Shown piece by piece: positions 39,972 to 48,782 of a DNA stretch of 64,000 nt; position 1 is the stretch's first letter; every line of letters begins with the position of its first letter. Origin of the DNA: Anderseniella sp. (GTDB taxonomy: Bacteria > Pseudomonadota > Alphaproteobacteria > Rhizobiales > Aestuariivirgaceae); contig DAOUPT010000009.1 of the NCBI GenBank assembly GCA_030626025.1, forward strand, positions 18,056-82,055. The letters run 5' to 3'. Under the pieces are notes generated by a model. It had not been told where the DNA came from. It did not search any database and worked only from the letters and a program-made list of their open reading frames with translations. Made by a program: the position numbers and the translations under genes.

Positions 39972-40817
39972 ATGACAGAAAATGACCCATTGCACCGAAT
40001 CGCTGCCGCTCTTGAACGCCTTGCACCGGCTGAACCGGCAAAACCGGATTTTAATCAGGCCAGCGCATTTATCTGGCAATCAAACGGCTCACTACAGCCG
40101 GTAAAGGCCGTAAACCGGGTTGAACTTGGCCTGTTAAAGGGCATTGAGCGCACCAAAGACATACTGATCGAAAACACCGAGCGCTTTGCCAATGGTTTCA
40201 GCGCCAATAATGCCTTGCTGTGGGGTGCCCGCGGCATGGGCAAAAGCTCGCTGGTCAAGGCGGCCCACCATTTTGTTGATAAAAACAGCGACTGCGCCCT
40301 GAAACTGATCGAAATTCATCGTGAAGACATCGAATCCCTGCCCCAATTGATGGGCTTTGTTCGCACCTCGCCGGACTATCGCTTCATTGTTTTTTGCGAC
40401 GACCTGTCCTTTGATGGCGATGATACCAGCTATAAATCTCTCAAAGCGGCCCTTGATGGCGGCATTGAAGGGCGACCGGAAAACATGTTGTTCTATGCCA
40501 CTTCCAACCGCCGTCACCTGCTGCCCCGCGACATGATGGAGAATGAACGCTCCACTGCCATCAATCCGGCAGAAGCGGTGCAGGAAAAAGTTTCGCTCTC
40601 AGACCGTTTCGGCCTCTGGCTCGGTTTCCACAATTGCAATCAAGATGAATTTCTGGAAATGGTCGAAGGCTATTGCCAACATTACAAACTGAAAATCGCC
40701 AAACGTGACTGGCAACCACAAGCAATCGAATGGGCCGTGACCCGCGGCTCCCGCTCTGGCCGGGTCGCTTGGCAATTTGTTCAAGATTTAGCTGGTCGAT
40801 TAGGCGAAAATATCTAA
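39972..40817 (+). CDS. DUF815-family ATP-binding protein
   Basis: A P-loop AAA-type ATPase of unknown role. Walker A is LLWGARGMGKSSLVKAAH; Walker B-like FRFIVFCDDLSFDG is represented by YRFIVFCDDLSF. A sensor-type stretch reads NMLFYATSNRRHLLPRDMMEN. I start it at ATG 39972 (MTENDPLHRIAAALERL, 281 residues); GTG 39951, preceded by AAGG, is an alternative. The family is widespread in alphaproteobacteria, often near the sec or nlpD genes. A strong stem with a T-run follows the stop. Confidence 0.85.
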   Translation: MTENDPLHRIAAALERLAPAEPAKPDFNQASAFIWQSNGSLQPVKAVNRVELGLLKGIERTKDILIENTERFANGFSANNALLWGARGMGKSSLVKAAHHFVDKNSDCALKLIEIHREDIESLPQLMGFVRTSPDYRFIVFCDDLSFDGDDTSYKSLKAALDGGIEGRPENMLFYATSNRRHLLPRDMMENERSTAINPAEAVQEKVSLSDRFGLWLGFHNCNQDEFLEMVEGYCQHYKLKIAKRDWQPQAIEWAVTRGSRSGRVAWQFVQDLAGRLGENI

Positions 40818-40835
40818 TTCCAGTCCCCAAACGCC

Positions 40836-40866
40836 AAAAAACCCGGCTGGGAAACCGGGTTTTTCG
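40836..40866. terminator. Bidirectional rho-independent terminator
   Basis: AAAAAACCCGG pairs with CCGGGTTTTTC around the 8-base loop CTGGGAAA. A-runs on the left and T-runs on the right make it a plausible terminator for both the DUF815 gene (plus) and the M23 lipoprotein gene (minus), whose stops lie 19 and 49 bases away. Confidence 0.85.
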
Positions 40867-40914
40867 ATTGTTTTGCAGGGGGACTCTGCGTCTGGGAGAA
40901 TTTACCTATACGGT

Positions 40915-42156
40915 TTAATTCAACGCAGCAGTTTTTGAAGTCAGATACTTCATCGGGTTTACCGCACTTGCGCCTTTGCGGACTTCAAAGTGCAGTTGCG
41001 GGGTTTTGACAGAACCGGTCTGACCCGCTTTGGCAATCACAGTGCCACGTTTAACCGTATCACCGCGTTTGACAAATAATTGTTTGTTGTGGGCATAGGC
41101 CGTGACCCAACCGTTTTTGTGGCGAACCAGAACAAGGTTGCCATAGCCTTTCAGCTCGTTACCGGCGTAAGCAACGATACCTGCTTCTGCAGAGCGAACG
41201 CTGGTTCCCTCAGGCACAGCAATATTGATACCTTCATTGCGCAATCCGCCCGGTTTTTTACCAAAACTGGAGATAACCCGGCCTTTAACCGGCCAACGGA
41301 AAGTAGAATTGGTGGTTTGAATAACCGGAGCCGCTGTTTGCGGAACGGTCTTTTGCACCTGTTGAATAGGAGCCGGTTGAATACGGTCTGTGTTCTTGGT
41401 GACAATCCTGATTGGTTTGCGTTTGAACGGCGCAGTTTTTGGTGCCATTGCCACTCTGTAACCGGTTGATTTGCCCGGAATATTAACCATCTGTCCGACA
41501 TTAAGACTATACGGCGCTGCCAGATTATTGTGTTTGGCAATGCTATAAGGGTTCTGGTTGTAGGTGCGACCAAGTGAGAACAGGGTTTCACCTGCCTTCA
41601 CACTATGCGCGCCACTGCTGGCAAAATTCCGCTTTTTCGGTACCGGTGCACTTGCGGCGCGATATTTGGGTTGTTGAGGTGTAAAACTTGGTGCCGGTGA
41701 ACTTGGAGTTGCTACACCCGGCACTTTTAACCGCTGGCCAACATTTACAGCATAAGGATATGAGATCCCGTTAGCACTGGCCAGTTGCGGCACAGACAAG
41801 CCATTGGCGCGGGCCAGTGAATACATGGTTTGGCCGGATTTAACTGTAATGAAACCGTTTGTTGCCGGGCGATAAGCAGCTGTTTTAACGGGAGCTTTAT
41901 AAGCCGTTGGTGCTTTGTAGGTGTTTGCCGGTTGCTGCCAAGAAGGACGAACCGAACCTTGATCTGGGGAGCCTGACAACTGAGTGCGTGAGACACCAGT
42001 ATCGGTTGCCTTGCTTGGCACAGATGCTGTGTTTACTGGTGGATAACTGCCAAACCGGTCAACTGAAGATGAACAGGCTGCAACACTGATGGATGCTGTG
42101 GCTAAAACCAGGCCGCGAATGGCAAGACCTGCACGACGTCGGTCAAAATGACTCAT
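40915..42156 (-). CDS. NlpD/EnvC-type M23 lipoprotein with LysM domains
   Basis: Outer-membrane or periplasmic cell-wall protein. I start it at ATG 42156 (MSHFDRRRAGLAIRG), because the signal and lipobox ASISVAAC follow directly. Two LysM peptidoglycan-binding repeats are present: ITVKSGQTMYSLARANGLSV and HSVKAGETLFSLGRTYNQNP. Linkers are Pro/Lys-rich. The C-terminal M23 domain spans about residues 290-410, with ISSFGKKPGGLRNEGINIAV, NGWVTAYAHNKQLFVKRGD and QLHFEVRKG. The usual zinc-ligand His before D in HxGxD-type motifs reads NEGINIA here, which suggests a degenerate NlpD-like amidase activator rather than an active endopeptidase. It follows pcm by about 106 bases. Confidence 0.88.
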   Translation of the reverse strand: MSHFDRRRAGLAIRGLVLATASISVAACSSSVDRFGSYPPVNTASVPSKATDTGVSRTQLSGSPDQGSVRPSWQQPANTYKAPTAYKAPVKTAAYRPATNGFITVKSGQTMYSLARANGLSVPQLASANGISYPYAVNVGQRLKVPGVATPSSPAPSFTPQQPKYRAASAPVPKKRNFASSGAHSVKAGETLFSLGRTYNQNPYSIAKHNNLAAPYSLNVGQMVNIPGKSTGYRVAMAPKTAPFKRKPIRIVTKNTDRIQPAPIQQVQKTVPQTAAPVIQTTNSTFRWPVKGRVISSFGKKPGGLRNEGINIAVPEGTSVRSAEAGIVAYAGNELKGYGNLVLVRHKNGWVTAYAHNKQLFVKRGDTVKRGTVIAKAGQTGSVKTPQLHFEVRKGASAVNPMKYLTSKTAALN

Positions 42157-42262
42157 AACTAAAACCCCAAAACTCGGTACTAACAAACTTACTGTCCGTT
42201 ATAGTGAACAAAATTGGTTAAGAGAGCGTTTATGGATTCTCGAAATTTGGAATTTTTTTACC

Positions 42263-42925
42263 CTATTTTTCGCGCGCCACACCTTTTTCGCGCGCCACTC
42301 CGGCAACCATCGGCACAAAGCGAACACTCATCAGTTTTGTTTCTTTAAAACCGTCACCATCGCGTTCGACCTTCAACAAAGCCTGATGACCCCTGCCCTC
42401 ATCCACCGGAATAATCATAATGCCGGTTTCACTTAGCTGATCAGCAAGGGCTTGCGGGACTTCGGCGGCAGCGGCGGTGACAATAATATGATCAAATGGT
42501 GCCTGCTGCGGCCAGCCCTTATAGCCATCGCCAACCAGTGTTGTGATGTTGCGCAAGGCCAGTTTTTCAAACAATTTCTGGGCTTTTATCGACAAGGTTC
42601 GATAGCGCTCAATGGTATAAACCCGTCGGCATAATTTTGATAAAACCGCAGCTTGATACCCCGACCCAGTGCCAATCTCCAGCACCTTGCTACGTTCGTT
42701 CAGCCGTAATTGCTCGGTCATGAAAGCAACGATGAAGGGTTGCGAAATCGTCTGGCCACAGGAAATCGGCAAAGACTGATCAAGATAAGCCTGATCGACA
42801 AATGGCCCGGACACGAACAATTCCCGTGGTGTGGTCTCAAGTGCCTCCAGCACCCGCATATCGCGAATGCCTTGAGCCCGCAGATCCATCACCAACTTTG
42901 CTTTTACCGCATCGCCAACAGTCAT
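42263..42925 (-). CDS. pcm: Protein-L-isoaspartate O-methyltransferase
   Basis: Repairs isoaspartyl residues using S-adenosylmethionine. The 220 residues include LPISCGQTISQPFIVAFMTE, the SAM site VLEIGTGSGYQAAVLSKL and YTIERYRTLS. The last 12 residues are two copies of GVAREK, coded by an exact 18-bp direct duplication except for one base (42266-42301). It starts 2 bases after surE, and the pair is conserved. A role in aged-protein repair in stationary phase is known for the family. Confidence 0.96.
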   Translation of the reverse strand: MTVGDAVKAKLVMDLRAQGIRDMRVLEALETTPRELFVSGPFVDQAYLDQSLPISCGQTISQPFIVAFMTEQLRLNERSKVLEIGTGSGYQAAVLSKLCRRVYTIERYRTLSIKAQKLFEKLALRNITTLVGDGYKGWPQQAPFDHIIVTAAAAEVPQALADQLSETGIMIIPVDEGRGHQALLKVERDGDGFKETKLMSVRFVPMVAGVAREKGVAREK

Positions 42926-42927
42926 AA

Positions 42928-43698
42928 TTAACCCTTGTTACTGTTTAAAGCTCCACGCACGGTGTCCAGCGCTTCCACATGGGTCAGGTTCAAATGCAAC
43001 GGCGTCACCGAAATATAGTTTTCATACAACGCCCAAAGGTCTGTACCCGGCGCCGGATTAGAACGTTCGCGGCGAAAGCCAAACCAGTAATAAGGTTTGT
43101 TCCAGCCATCTTCACGTTCATCCAGCTCAAAATTGTTCTGGTCACGCTTGCCTTGCCGAGTTGCTTCCACACCCTTTATGTCACCGGGCGCACAATCAGG
43201 AAAATTCACATTGAGCAGTCCACCCGGTCCGATATCCAGTTTGGCCAGATCAGCAATAACTTGCGGACCTTTTTGAATGGTCGGTTCATAACAAATAGAG
43301 TTTTGCGAACTTATGCCTTGCGCCTGACTGACAGCAATTGACCTGATACCAAGAACAGCACCTTCCATGGCAGCAGCAATAGTACCGGAATAAGTCACAT
43401 CATCGGCAATATTATGCCCGCGATTAACCCCCGACAAAACCAGATCGGGTCGCTCGGGCATGGCTTTATGAACCGCCATCAAAACACAATCGGTTGGTGT
43501 GCCCTTAACCGCAAACCGTCGATCATCAATCTGGCGCATCCGTATCGGGTCTGACAACGACAAAGAGTGAGACGCCCCTGATTGTTCAGCTTCGGGCGCA
43601 ACCACCCAGACATCATCGCTGATGCTTCGGGCAATATTTTCCAGAACGACTAACCCATCGGCATTTATACCATCATCATTGGTTACAAGAATGCGCAT
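42928..43698 (-). CDS. surE: 5'/3'-nucleotidase SurE
   Basis: Metal-dependent nucleoside monophosphatase. I start it at ATG 43698 (MRILVTNDDG); the TTG one codon earlier is less likely. The 256 residues carry the metal site RILVTNDDGINADG, SGASHSLSLSDPIR, GTPTDCVLMAVH and DLVLSGVNRGHNIADDVTYS. It lies 3 bases after serS and precedes pcm, as in many Proteobacteria. Confidence 0.97.
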   Translation of the reverse strand: MRILVTNDDGINADGLVVLENIARSISDDVWVVAPEAEQSGASHSLSLSDPIRMRQIDDRRFAVKGTPTDCVLMAVHKAMPERPDLVLSGVNRGHNIADDVTYSGTIAAAMEGAVLGIRSIAVSQAQGISSQNSICYEPTIQKGPQVIADLAKLDIGPGGLLNVNFPDCAPGDIKGVEATRQGKRDQNNFELDEREDGWNKPYYWFGFRRERSNPAPGTDLWALYENYISVTPLHLNLTHVEALDTVRGALNSNKG

Positions 43699-43701
43699 CA
43701 A

Positions 43702-44979
43702 TCAAGCCTCAATTTTGGTTAAGCCACCCATATAGGGCAACAGGGCATCGGGTACGGTAATCGAACCGTCTTCATTTTGGTAATTTTCCATAACCGCAAC
43801 CAGCGTCCGGCCAACCGCCAGACCAGAGCCGTTAAGTGTATGGATAAACCGCGTGCCTTTTCCTTCATCGGGCCGATAGCGGGCATCCATCCGCCGGGCC
43901 TGAAAATCACCACACACCGAACAGCTGGAAATCTCGCGATAAGCCTCCTGCCCGGGCAACCACACTTCCACATCATAGGTCAACTGCGCACCAAACCCCA
44001 TATCGCCGGTACACAAGGCCAGCACCCGGTAATGCATACCCAATTGTTTGAGCACTTCCTCAGCACAAGAAGTCATCCGGTCAAGTTCCTGCCGCGATGT
44101 TTCAGGCGTGGTCAAACAAACCATCTCCACCTTCCAGAACTGATGCTGGCGAATAATGCCACGGGTATCGCGCCCGGCAGACCCTGCTTCTGAGCGAAAG
44201 CACGGCGTCAACGCCGTCAATCGCCTCGGCAAATCGGCCTCATCCACAATGGATTCGCGAGCCATGTTGGTCAGCGGCACCTCAGATGTCGGGATCAGCC
44301 AGCGGCCATCAGTGGTCTTGAAAAGATCCTCGGCAAATTTCGGCAATTGCCCGGTGCCATAAACCGCTTGATCACGCACCAGCAACGGCGGGCTGACTTC
44401 GGTATAGCCATTTTGTTCAGTCTGCAAATTCAGCATAAACTGCCCGATGGCTCGCTCCATCCTGGCCAGTTTGCCTTTCAGAATAACGAATCGGGCCCCG
44501 GACATTCCGGCAGCCGTTTCGAAATCCATCATGCCAAGCGCTTCACCAAGCTCAAAATGCTGTTTGGGCGCAAACTCCAATTGCGGCGCATTACCATACT
44601 GGCGAACTTCAACGTTGTCTGCTTCATCGGCCCCGTCAGGTGTTTCAACAAGCGGAATGTTGGGAATCGCTGACAGCAATTCTTTCAACTCATCATCAAC
44701 CCGCTTTTGATCATCACCGGCAGTTTGAATAACCAACTTCAGCTCAGCAACTTCAGCTTTCAACATTTCGGCAAGGTCTTTGTCACCACCACCCATGGCT
44801 TTGCCAATCTCTTTGGAGGCCACATTACGGCGACTTTGTGCATCTTGTAGTTTTTGGACATGAACACGTCGCTGATCATCAAGCGCAACAACTTTATCGG
44901 CAACCGCTTCACCTCCGCGACGCGCCATTCCGGCATCAAACGCCTCAGCATTTTCGCGAATCCATTTCGTATCAAACAT
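43702..44979 (-). CDS. serS: Seryl-tRNA synthetase
   Basis: Class II aminoacyl-tRNA synthetase charging tRNA-Ser. The 425 residues have an N-terminal coiled-coil arm (about 25-105) that binds the long variable arm of tRNA-Ser. Motif 2 is [20 protein letters not shown] and motif 3 is near [17 protein letters not shown]. Active-site stretches [10 protein letters not shown] and [14 protein letters not shown] are intact. Confidence 0.98.
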   Translation of the reverse strand: MFDTKWIRENAEAFDAGMARRGGEAVADKVVALDDQRRVHVQKLQDAQSRRNVASKEIGKAMGGGDKDLAEMLKAEVAELKLVIQTAGDDQKRVDDELKELLSAIPNIPLVETPDGADEADNVEVRQYGNAPQLEFAPKQHFELGEALGMMDFETAAGMSGARFVILKGKLARMERAIGQFMLNLQTEQNGYTEVSPPLLVRDQAVYGTGQLPKFAEDLFKTTDGRWLIPTSEVPLTNMARESIVDEADLPRRLTALTPCFRSEAGSAGRDTRGIIRQHQFWKVEMVCLTTPETSRQELDRMTSCAEEVLKQLGMHYRVLALCTGDMGFGAQLTYDVEVWLPGQEAYREISSCSVCGDFQARRMDARYRPDEGKGTRFIHTLNGSGLAVGRTLVAVMENYQNEDGSITVPDALLPYMGGLTKIEA

Positions 44980-45072
44980 AACTTTAACCGCCCAATCAGA
45001 ATCGAGGTTTATTTTTGTGATAATTGTATAAGCGCACTGATGCGAGAAGGCAAAGGGAGAGTAGAAGCAGAT

Positions 45073-45876
45073 TTACTCCTGCTCACCATCATCATTGCCC
45101 GGATCAGACTCTTCAGCCATACGTCGTTTTTCGATCATGCCGACAGCAATAATCGCAAGTTCATACAATCCAACCAGCGGTATCGCTAGGCCAAGTTGCG
45201 AAAACGGATCGGGCGGGGTAAAGATTGCCGCTAGCGTTACAACGCCAACAATGGCGTATTTGCGTTTGCCGCGTAATCCATCAGCTGAAACCACGCCGAT
45301 TTTTCCCAGCAATGTCAGAATCACCGGCAGCTGAAAACAAAAGCCAAAAGCCAAAATCAGCGTCATGATCAAACTGAGATAGTCAGAAACCCGCTGCTGC
45401 AACTCAATGGCGATGACACCATCACCGGCGGCGCGTTCAAAGCTCAGGAAAAACTTCATCGCAGTTGGCATAATAAAGAAAAACACCAGCGCCGCACCGA
45501 GCATAAACAAAAATGGTGTCGCCAGCAAAAACGGCAAAAATGCCTTTCTTTCATTCTTGTACAAGCCGGGCGCAACAAATTTATAAATCTGCGCTGCAAT
45601 CAGCGGAAAGGCAATAAACAAGCCGCCGAACATGCCAATTTTCAATTGTGTAAAGAAAAACTCCTGCGCTGCCAGAAATTGCAGCTTGATCTCTTTTCCT
45701 TCACCAACTGCGGTTTGATAGGGAATCAACAGAATATCAAAAATATCATCCGCAACAGCAAAACAGGCAATAAATGCTACGATAAAACCGGCCACGCCAT
45801 AAATCAACCGGGTGCGCAACTCTACTAAATGCTCGATCAAAGGCGCCTTGCTGTCATCAATGTCTCGTTCATTCAT
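45073..45876 (-). CDS. tatC: Sec-independent protein translocase TatC
   Basis: Core receptor of the twin-arginine pathway that exports folded proteins. The 267 residues begin with [20 protein letters not shown], the conserved cytosolic signal-binding region, followed by six membrane helices. Other signatures are the [16 protein letters not shown] loop and [18 protein letters not shown]. The C-terminus is a short acidic tail ([13 protein letters not shown]). It follows tatB by 12 bases. Confidence 0.97.
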   Translation of the reverse strand: MNERDIDDSKAPLIEHLVELRTRLIYGVAGFIVAFIACFAVADDIFDILLIPYQTAVGEGKEIKLQFLAAQEFFFTQLKIGMFGGLFIAFPLIAAQIYKFVAPGLYKNERKAFLPFLLATPFLFMLGAALVFFFIMPTAMKFFLSFERAAGDGVIAIELQQRVSDYLSLIMTLILAFGFCFQLPVILTLLGKIGVVSADGLRGKRKYAIVGVVTLAAIFTPPDPFSQLGLAIPLVGLYELAIIAVGMIEKRRMAEESDPGNDDGEQE

Positions 45877-45888
45877 CGCTGACTGCCT

Positions 45889-46341
45889 CTAACTTTTCTT
45901 CACTGCAGGTTTTTTCGCAGCTTTTTTAGCCGCTGTTTTCCTGGCAGGCTTTTTCGCTGCAATTTTCTTCACCGGCTTTTTCTTGCTCGCCGCCCTCTTT
46001 TTGACTGAAGGCTTTTCCTCGATTTCAGGTTTTTTCGGCTCGTCAGATGGCTTCAAAGCCGATTCTTCAAAAACCTTCGACAACTCAGCTTCCTGCGCTT
46101 TAAAATCCTCATCAAGATTAAAATCTGAAGCTTCGGCAAAATCGCTTTTCAAATCATCAACGCCGGTTTCACGGGCAGCCTCTTCAAGATGCCCCTGAAA
46201 GTCGCGGGCCATGCTTTTGACCTTGCCAACGTACTTACCAAGGGTTCTCAGCAATTTGGGCAGGTCTTTCGGGCCAACAACGATTAACGCGATGATGGCA
46301 ATCATCAAAAGTTCGGCAGAACCAATCCCAAAGTCAAACAT
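45889..46341 (-). CDS. tatB: Sec-independent protein translocase TatB with Lys/Ala-rich tail
   Basis: Single-helix component that works with TatC in signal recognition. The 150 residues begin with FDFGIGSAELLMIAIIALIV and GPKDLPKLLRTLGKY, followed by an amphipathic helix. The C-terminal ~40 residues are a repetitive Lys/Ala/Pro tail (KKIAAKKPARKTAAKKAAKK) resembling histone H1-like proteins. Many alphaproteobacterial TatB tails are variable, but such strong repetitiveness is unusual to me. Confidence 0.95.
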   Translation of the reverse strand: MFDFGIGSAELLMIAIIALIVVGPKDLPKLLRTLGKYVGKVKSMARDFQGHLEEAARETGVDDLKSDFAEASDFNLDEDFKAQEAELSKVFEESALKPSDEPKKPEIEEKPSVKKRAASKKKPVKKIAAKKPARKTAAKKAAKKPAVKKS

Positions 46342-46390
46342 TACAATTGCCCATTAATCAAGCATCACAAAACAAGCAGTACAGCGTCAG

Positions 46391-46633
46391 TTACGCTTCT
46401 TCTTTTGCTTTGGATTTTACAGCTTTGGCTGCTTTATCTGCATCATGGTCAATGGTTTTAACCGTGTCAGAGGCAACTTCTTCCTCGTCATCGTCAGCCA
46501 TACCCTTTTTGAAACTCTTGATACCTTTGGCAACATCACCCATCAGGCCGGAAATCTTTCCTTTACCGCCAAACAATACCATAACTACAACTAACACGAT
46601 CAGCCAATGCCAAATCGAAAACGCACCCATCAC
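46391..46633 (-). CDS. tatA: Sec-independent protein translocase TatA
   Basis: Pore-forming component of the Tat system. The 80 residues have one N-terminal helix ([20 protein letters not shown]) then [20 protein letters not shown] and an acidic/charged tail. AAGGAG lies 8 bases before the ATG. It begins the tatABC-serS-surE-pcm run. Confidence 0.96.
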   Translation of the reverse strand: MMGAFSIWHWLIVLVVVMVLFGGKGKISGLMGDVAKGIKSFKKGMADDDEEEVASDTVKTIDHDADKAAKAVKSKAKEEA

Positions 46634-46735
46634 TCAAACTCCTTGAAGGTTTTATCAGCCTGCCGCGGCCATATATCAAAATCGAACGCACTATTGCAGA
46701 AACCAGCTCGTCCTGCAACAAGCGCTTAGTCTAAT

Positions 46736-47890
46736 TTATGCCAAATCTGCTTCTTGCTTAATATGGGTGTGCATACCATCAGATGCAATGATCAAAACCA
46801 GCCCATGATCGACTGAAAACTCAAGCACATCACCGGTTGCAGGTAAATGTTTGGTCGAGGCGCGAATGACCACTTCATCCAGTTTTTCAAATTGCACCCG
46901 TAACTCGGTAATTTCCCCTAGAAATCTTGATTGCAAAACCTTGCCGGTCAGCTTGCTGTCTTTGCTCGGTGTCGCGGTAATGGCATGGGGCCTGATCAGC
47001 ATCAGCGCCTGACCATCGGCAACCACGTCTTGCAGATGAAACCGGCCAAGTGGCGATGTCAGCACGCCATTGCTAATCACCCCCGGAACCTCGGTAAAGT
47101 CACAAAAGAATCGCGCCGCCTGCAAATCATAAGGGTGCCGATACAATTCTTCCGGCGTTCCGGCCTGTATCAATTTTCCATCGCGCATCAGCAATATACG
47201 GTCGGCAATGCCCATTGCTTCAATCGGGTCATGAGTAACAATCATCGCGCTGGCCCGGGTTTCTTTAAGAAGGGCCTGTGTTTCTTGCCGGACACTGCCA
47301 CGCAATCGCTGATCAAGGCCTGAAAAAGGTTCATCCATCAAGACTATGGACGGACGCGGTACGATGGTGCGCGCCAAAGCAACCCGTTGTTGCTCACCGC
47401 CAGACAACTCATTGGGGTATTTCTTGCTAAAATTTGCCAAACCAACTCTTTGCAAGGCCATTAACGCTTCAGCTTTGGCGGTTTTGCCATCAAGGTCTCG
47501 CAGCCCGAAAGTCACATTATCGAGAATACTCAAATGCGGAAACAGGGCAAAATCCTGGAACATCAACCCGACATTGCGTTTTTCCGGCGGTAAGAACACC
47601 CCATCCCCGGCCACAACCCGATCATCCAGCGTCACCTGGCCGCTATCGGGCCGCTCGGCCCCGGCAGCAAGTCGCAAAAGTGATGTTTTCCCGCATCCCG
47701 AAGGCCCCAGCAAACAAATGATTTCGCCCGGCTCCAAAACAAATGAAACACCTTTTACAGCTTCCACTTTATCGTAGCTAAGACGCACATCTGTGAACTC
47801 CATCCGGGCCCCGAATGTGGTTGCCGCTGAACCGCGCGGGCCCCAGCGTCGCCGCGCCGGCAAGGTATTTGATGTGTTTTTTACGTCCAT
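46736..47890 (-). CDS. Iron/polyamine-type ABC transporter ATP-binding protein (orphan)
   Basis: 384 residues of the FbpC/PotA-type ATPase class with a C-terminal TOBE-like domain. Walker A is LLGPSGCGKTSLLRLAAGAE; the Q-loop is MFQDFALFPHLS; the signature is LSGGEQQRVALARTI; Walker B is IVLMDEPFSG; the switch His is VTHDPIEAM. After residue 265 the regulatory domain starts (FTEVPGVISNGVL, then LMLIRPHAITATPSKDS). No permease or binding protein lies beside it, so it must pair with subunits elsewhere. The substrate is therefore unknown; iron is a guess from sequence type. The N-terminal 29 residues before MEFTDV may be an extension or a misplaced start. Confidence 0.88.
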   Translation of the reverse strand: MDVKNTSNTLPARRRWGPRGSAATTFGARMEFTDVRLSYDKVEAVKGVSFVLEPGEIICLLGPSGCGKTSLLRLAAGAERPDSGQVTLDDRVVAGDGVFLPPEKRNVGLMFQDFALFPHLSILDNVTFGLRDLDGKTAKAEALMALQRVGLANFSKKYPNELSGGEQQRVALARTIVPRPSIVLMDEPFSGLDQRLRGSVRQETQALLKETRASAMIVTHDPIEAMGIADRILLMRDGKLIQAGTPEELYRHPYDLQAARFFCDFTEVPGVISNGVLTSPLGRFHLQDVVADGQALMLIRPHAITATPSKDSKLTGKVLQSRFLGEITELRVQFEKLDEVVIRASTKHLPATGDVLEFSVDHGLVLIIASDGMHTHIKQEADLA

Positions 47891-47941
47891 ACGGGCATCG
47901 TTACACGAGAACGATTCGCAATTCTATCGATTTATATGGTA

Positions 47942-48751
47942 TCAATAGTCGCGATCTTCATCGCCATTGCCATCCTCAGGGTCCTGACTAAGATCAGGCA
48001 GATGCATTTCCAGTGGCGGTTGATCATCATCGTCGTCATCAAGCCCCATTTCATCCGGGCCAAGGTCATCATCGTCACGTGGCATCGGAATAGTAAAGCC
48101 AGATGGCAGGTTCGAACTTAACAGCCCTGCCCCTTTAAGTTCATTCAAGCCCGGCAAATCCCCAATACCAGCCAGCCCGAAGTGCTCAAGAAATTCCTGC
48201 GTGGTGCCATAAGTGATCGGTTTACCAGGGGTTCTGCGCCGTCCCCGCATCTTGACCCAGTTCATATCAAGCAAAATATCCAGCGTCCCTCTGGAGATGG
48301 AAACGCCGCGAATTTCCTCAATCTCGGCCCGGGTTACAGGCTGGTGATAGGCAATAATTGCAACGGTCTCGAGTGCCGCTTTTGACAGCCGTTTTTGCTC
48401 CACCGCTTCACGCCGTAATAAAAAGCTCAAATCGTCAGCCGTTCGAAAAGCCCACTTTTCTGCGACTTTCACCAGATTTACACCGCGATCGGCATAATCT
48501 TCCAGCAAGGAGGCAATCACCGCTTCAACATCGGTTCCTTCGGGCAGACATTCAGCCAGTGTTTCTTGGCTCAACGGCTCGCTTGCCGCAAACAGCAAGG
48601 CCTCGACAATACGGACCATATGAGCATGATCGGCCCGCGGATGCAGCCTCACATTGTTAATAATCTCGGCAATGTCGCCGGCAGCATTATCTTCCATTTC
48701 GACCGCTTCCTTGCTGGCCTCAAGCGCCACAGCTGATCCGGTATTTGTCAT
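47942..48751 (-). CDS. scpB: Segregation and condensation protein B
   Basis: Winged-helix subunit of the SMC-ScpA-ScpB condensin. The 269 residues have the two winged-helix domains, including VRIVEALLFAASEPLSQETL and AYHQPVTRAEIEEIRGVSIS. TPGKPITYGTTQEFLEHFGL is also typical. The C-terminus is a strongly acidic tail (DDDDDQPPLEMHLPD...DGNGDEDRDY), which is not part of the fold. It lies 31 bases after scpA. Confidence 0.96.
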   Translation of the reverse strand: MTNTGSAVALEASKEAVEMEDNAAGDIAEIINNVRLHPRADHAHMVRIVEALLFAASEPLSQETLAECLPEGTDVEAVIASLLEDYADRGVNLVKVAEKWAFRTADDLSFLLRREAVEQKRLSKAALETVAIIAYHQPVTRAEIEEIRGVSISRGTLDILLDMNWVKMRGRRRTPGKPITYGTTQEFLEHFGLAGIGDLPGLNELKGAGLLSSNLPSGFTIPMPRDDDDLGPDEMGLDDDDDDQPPLEMHLPDLSQDPEDGNGDEDRDY

Positions 48752-48782
48752 TTACTCATTCCCCGACATTACAATAATCCTG

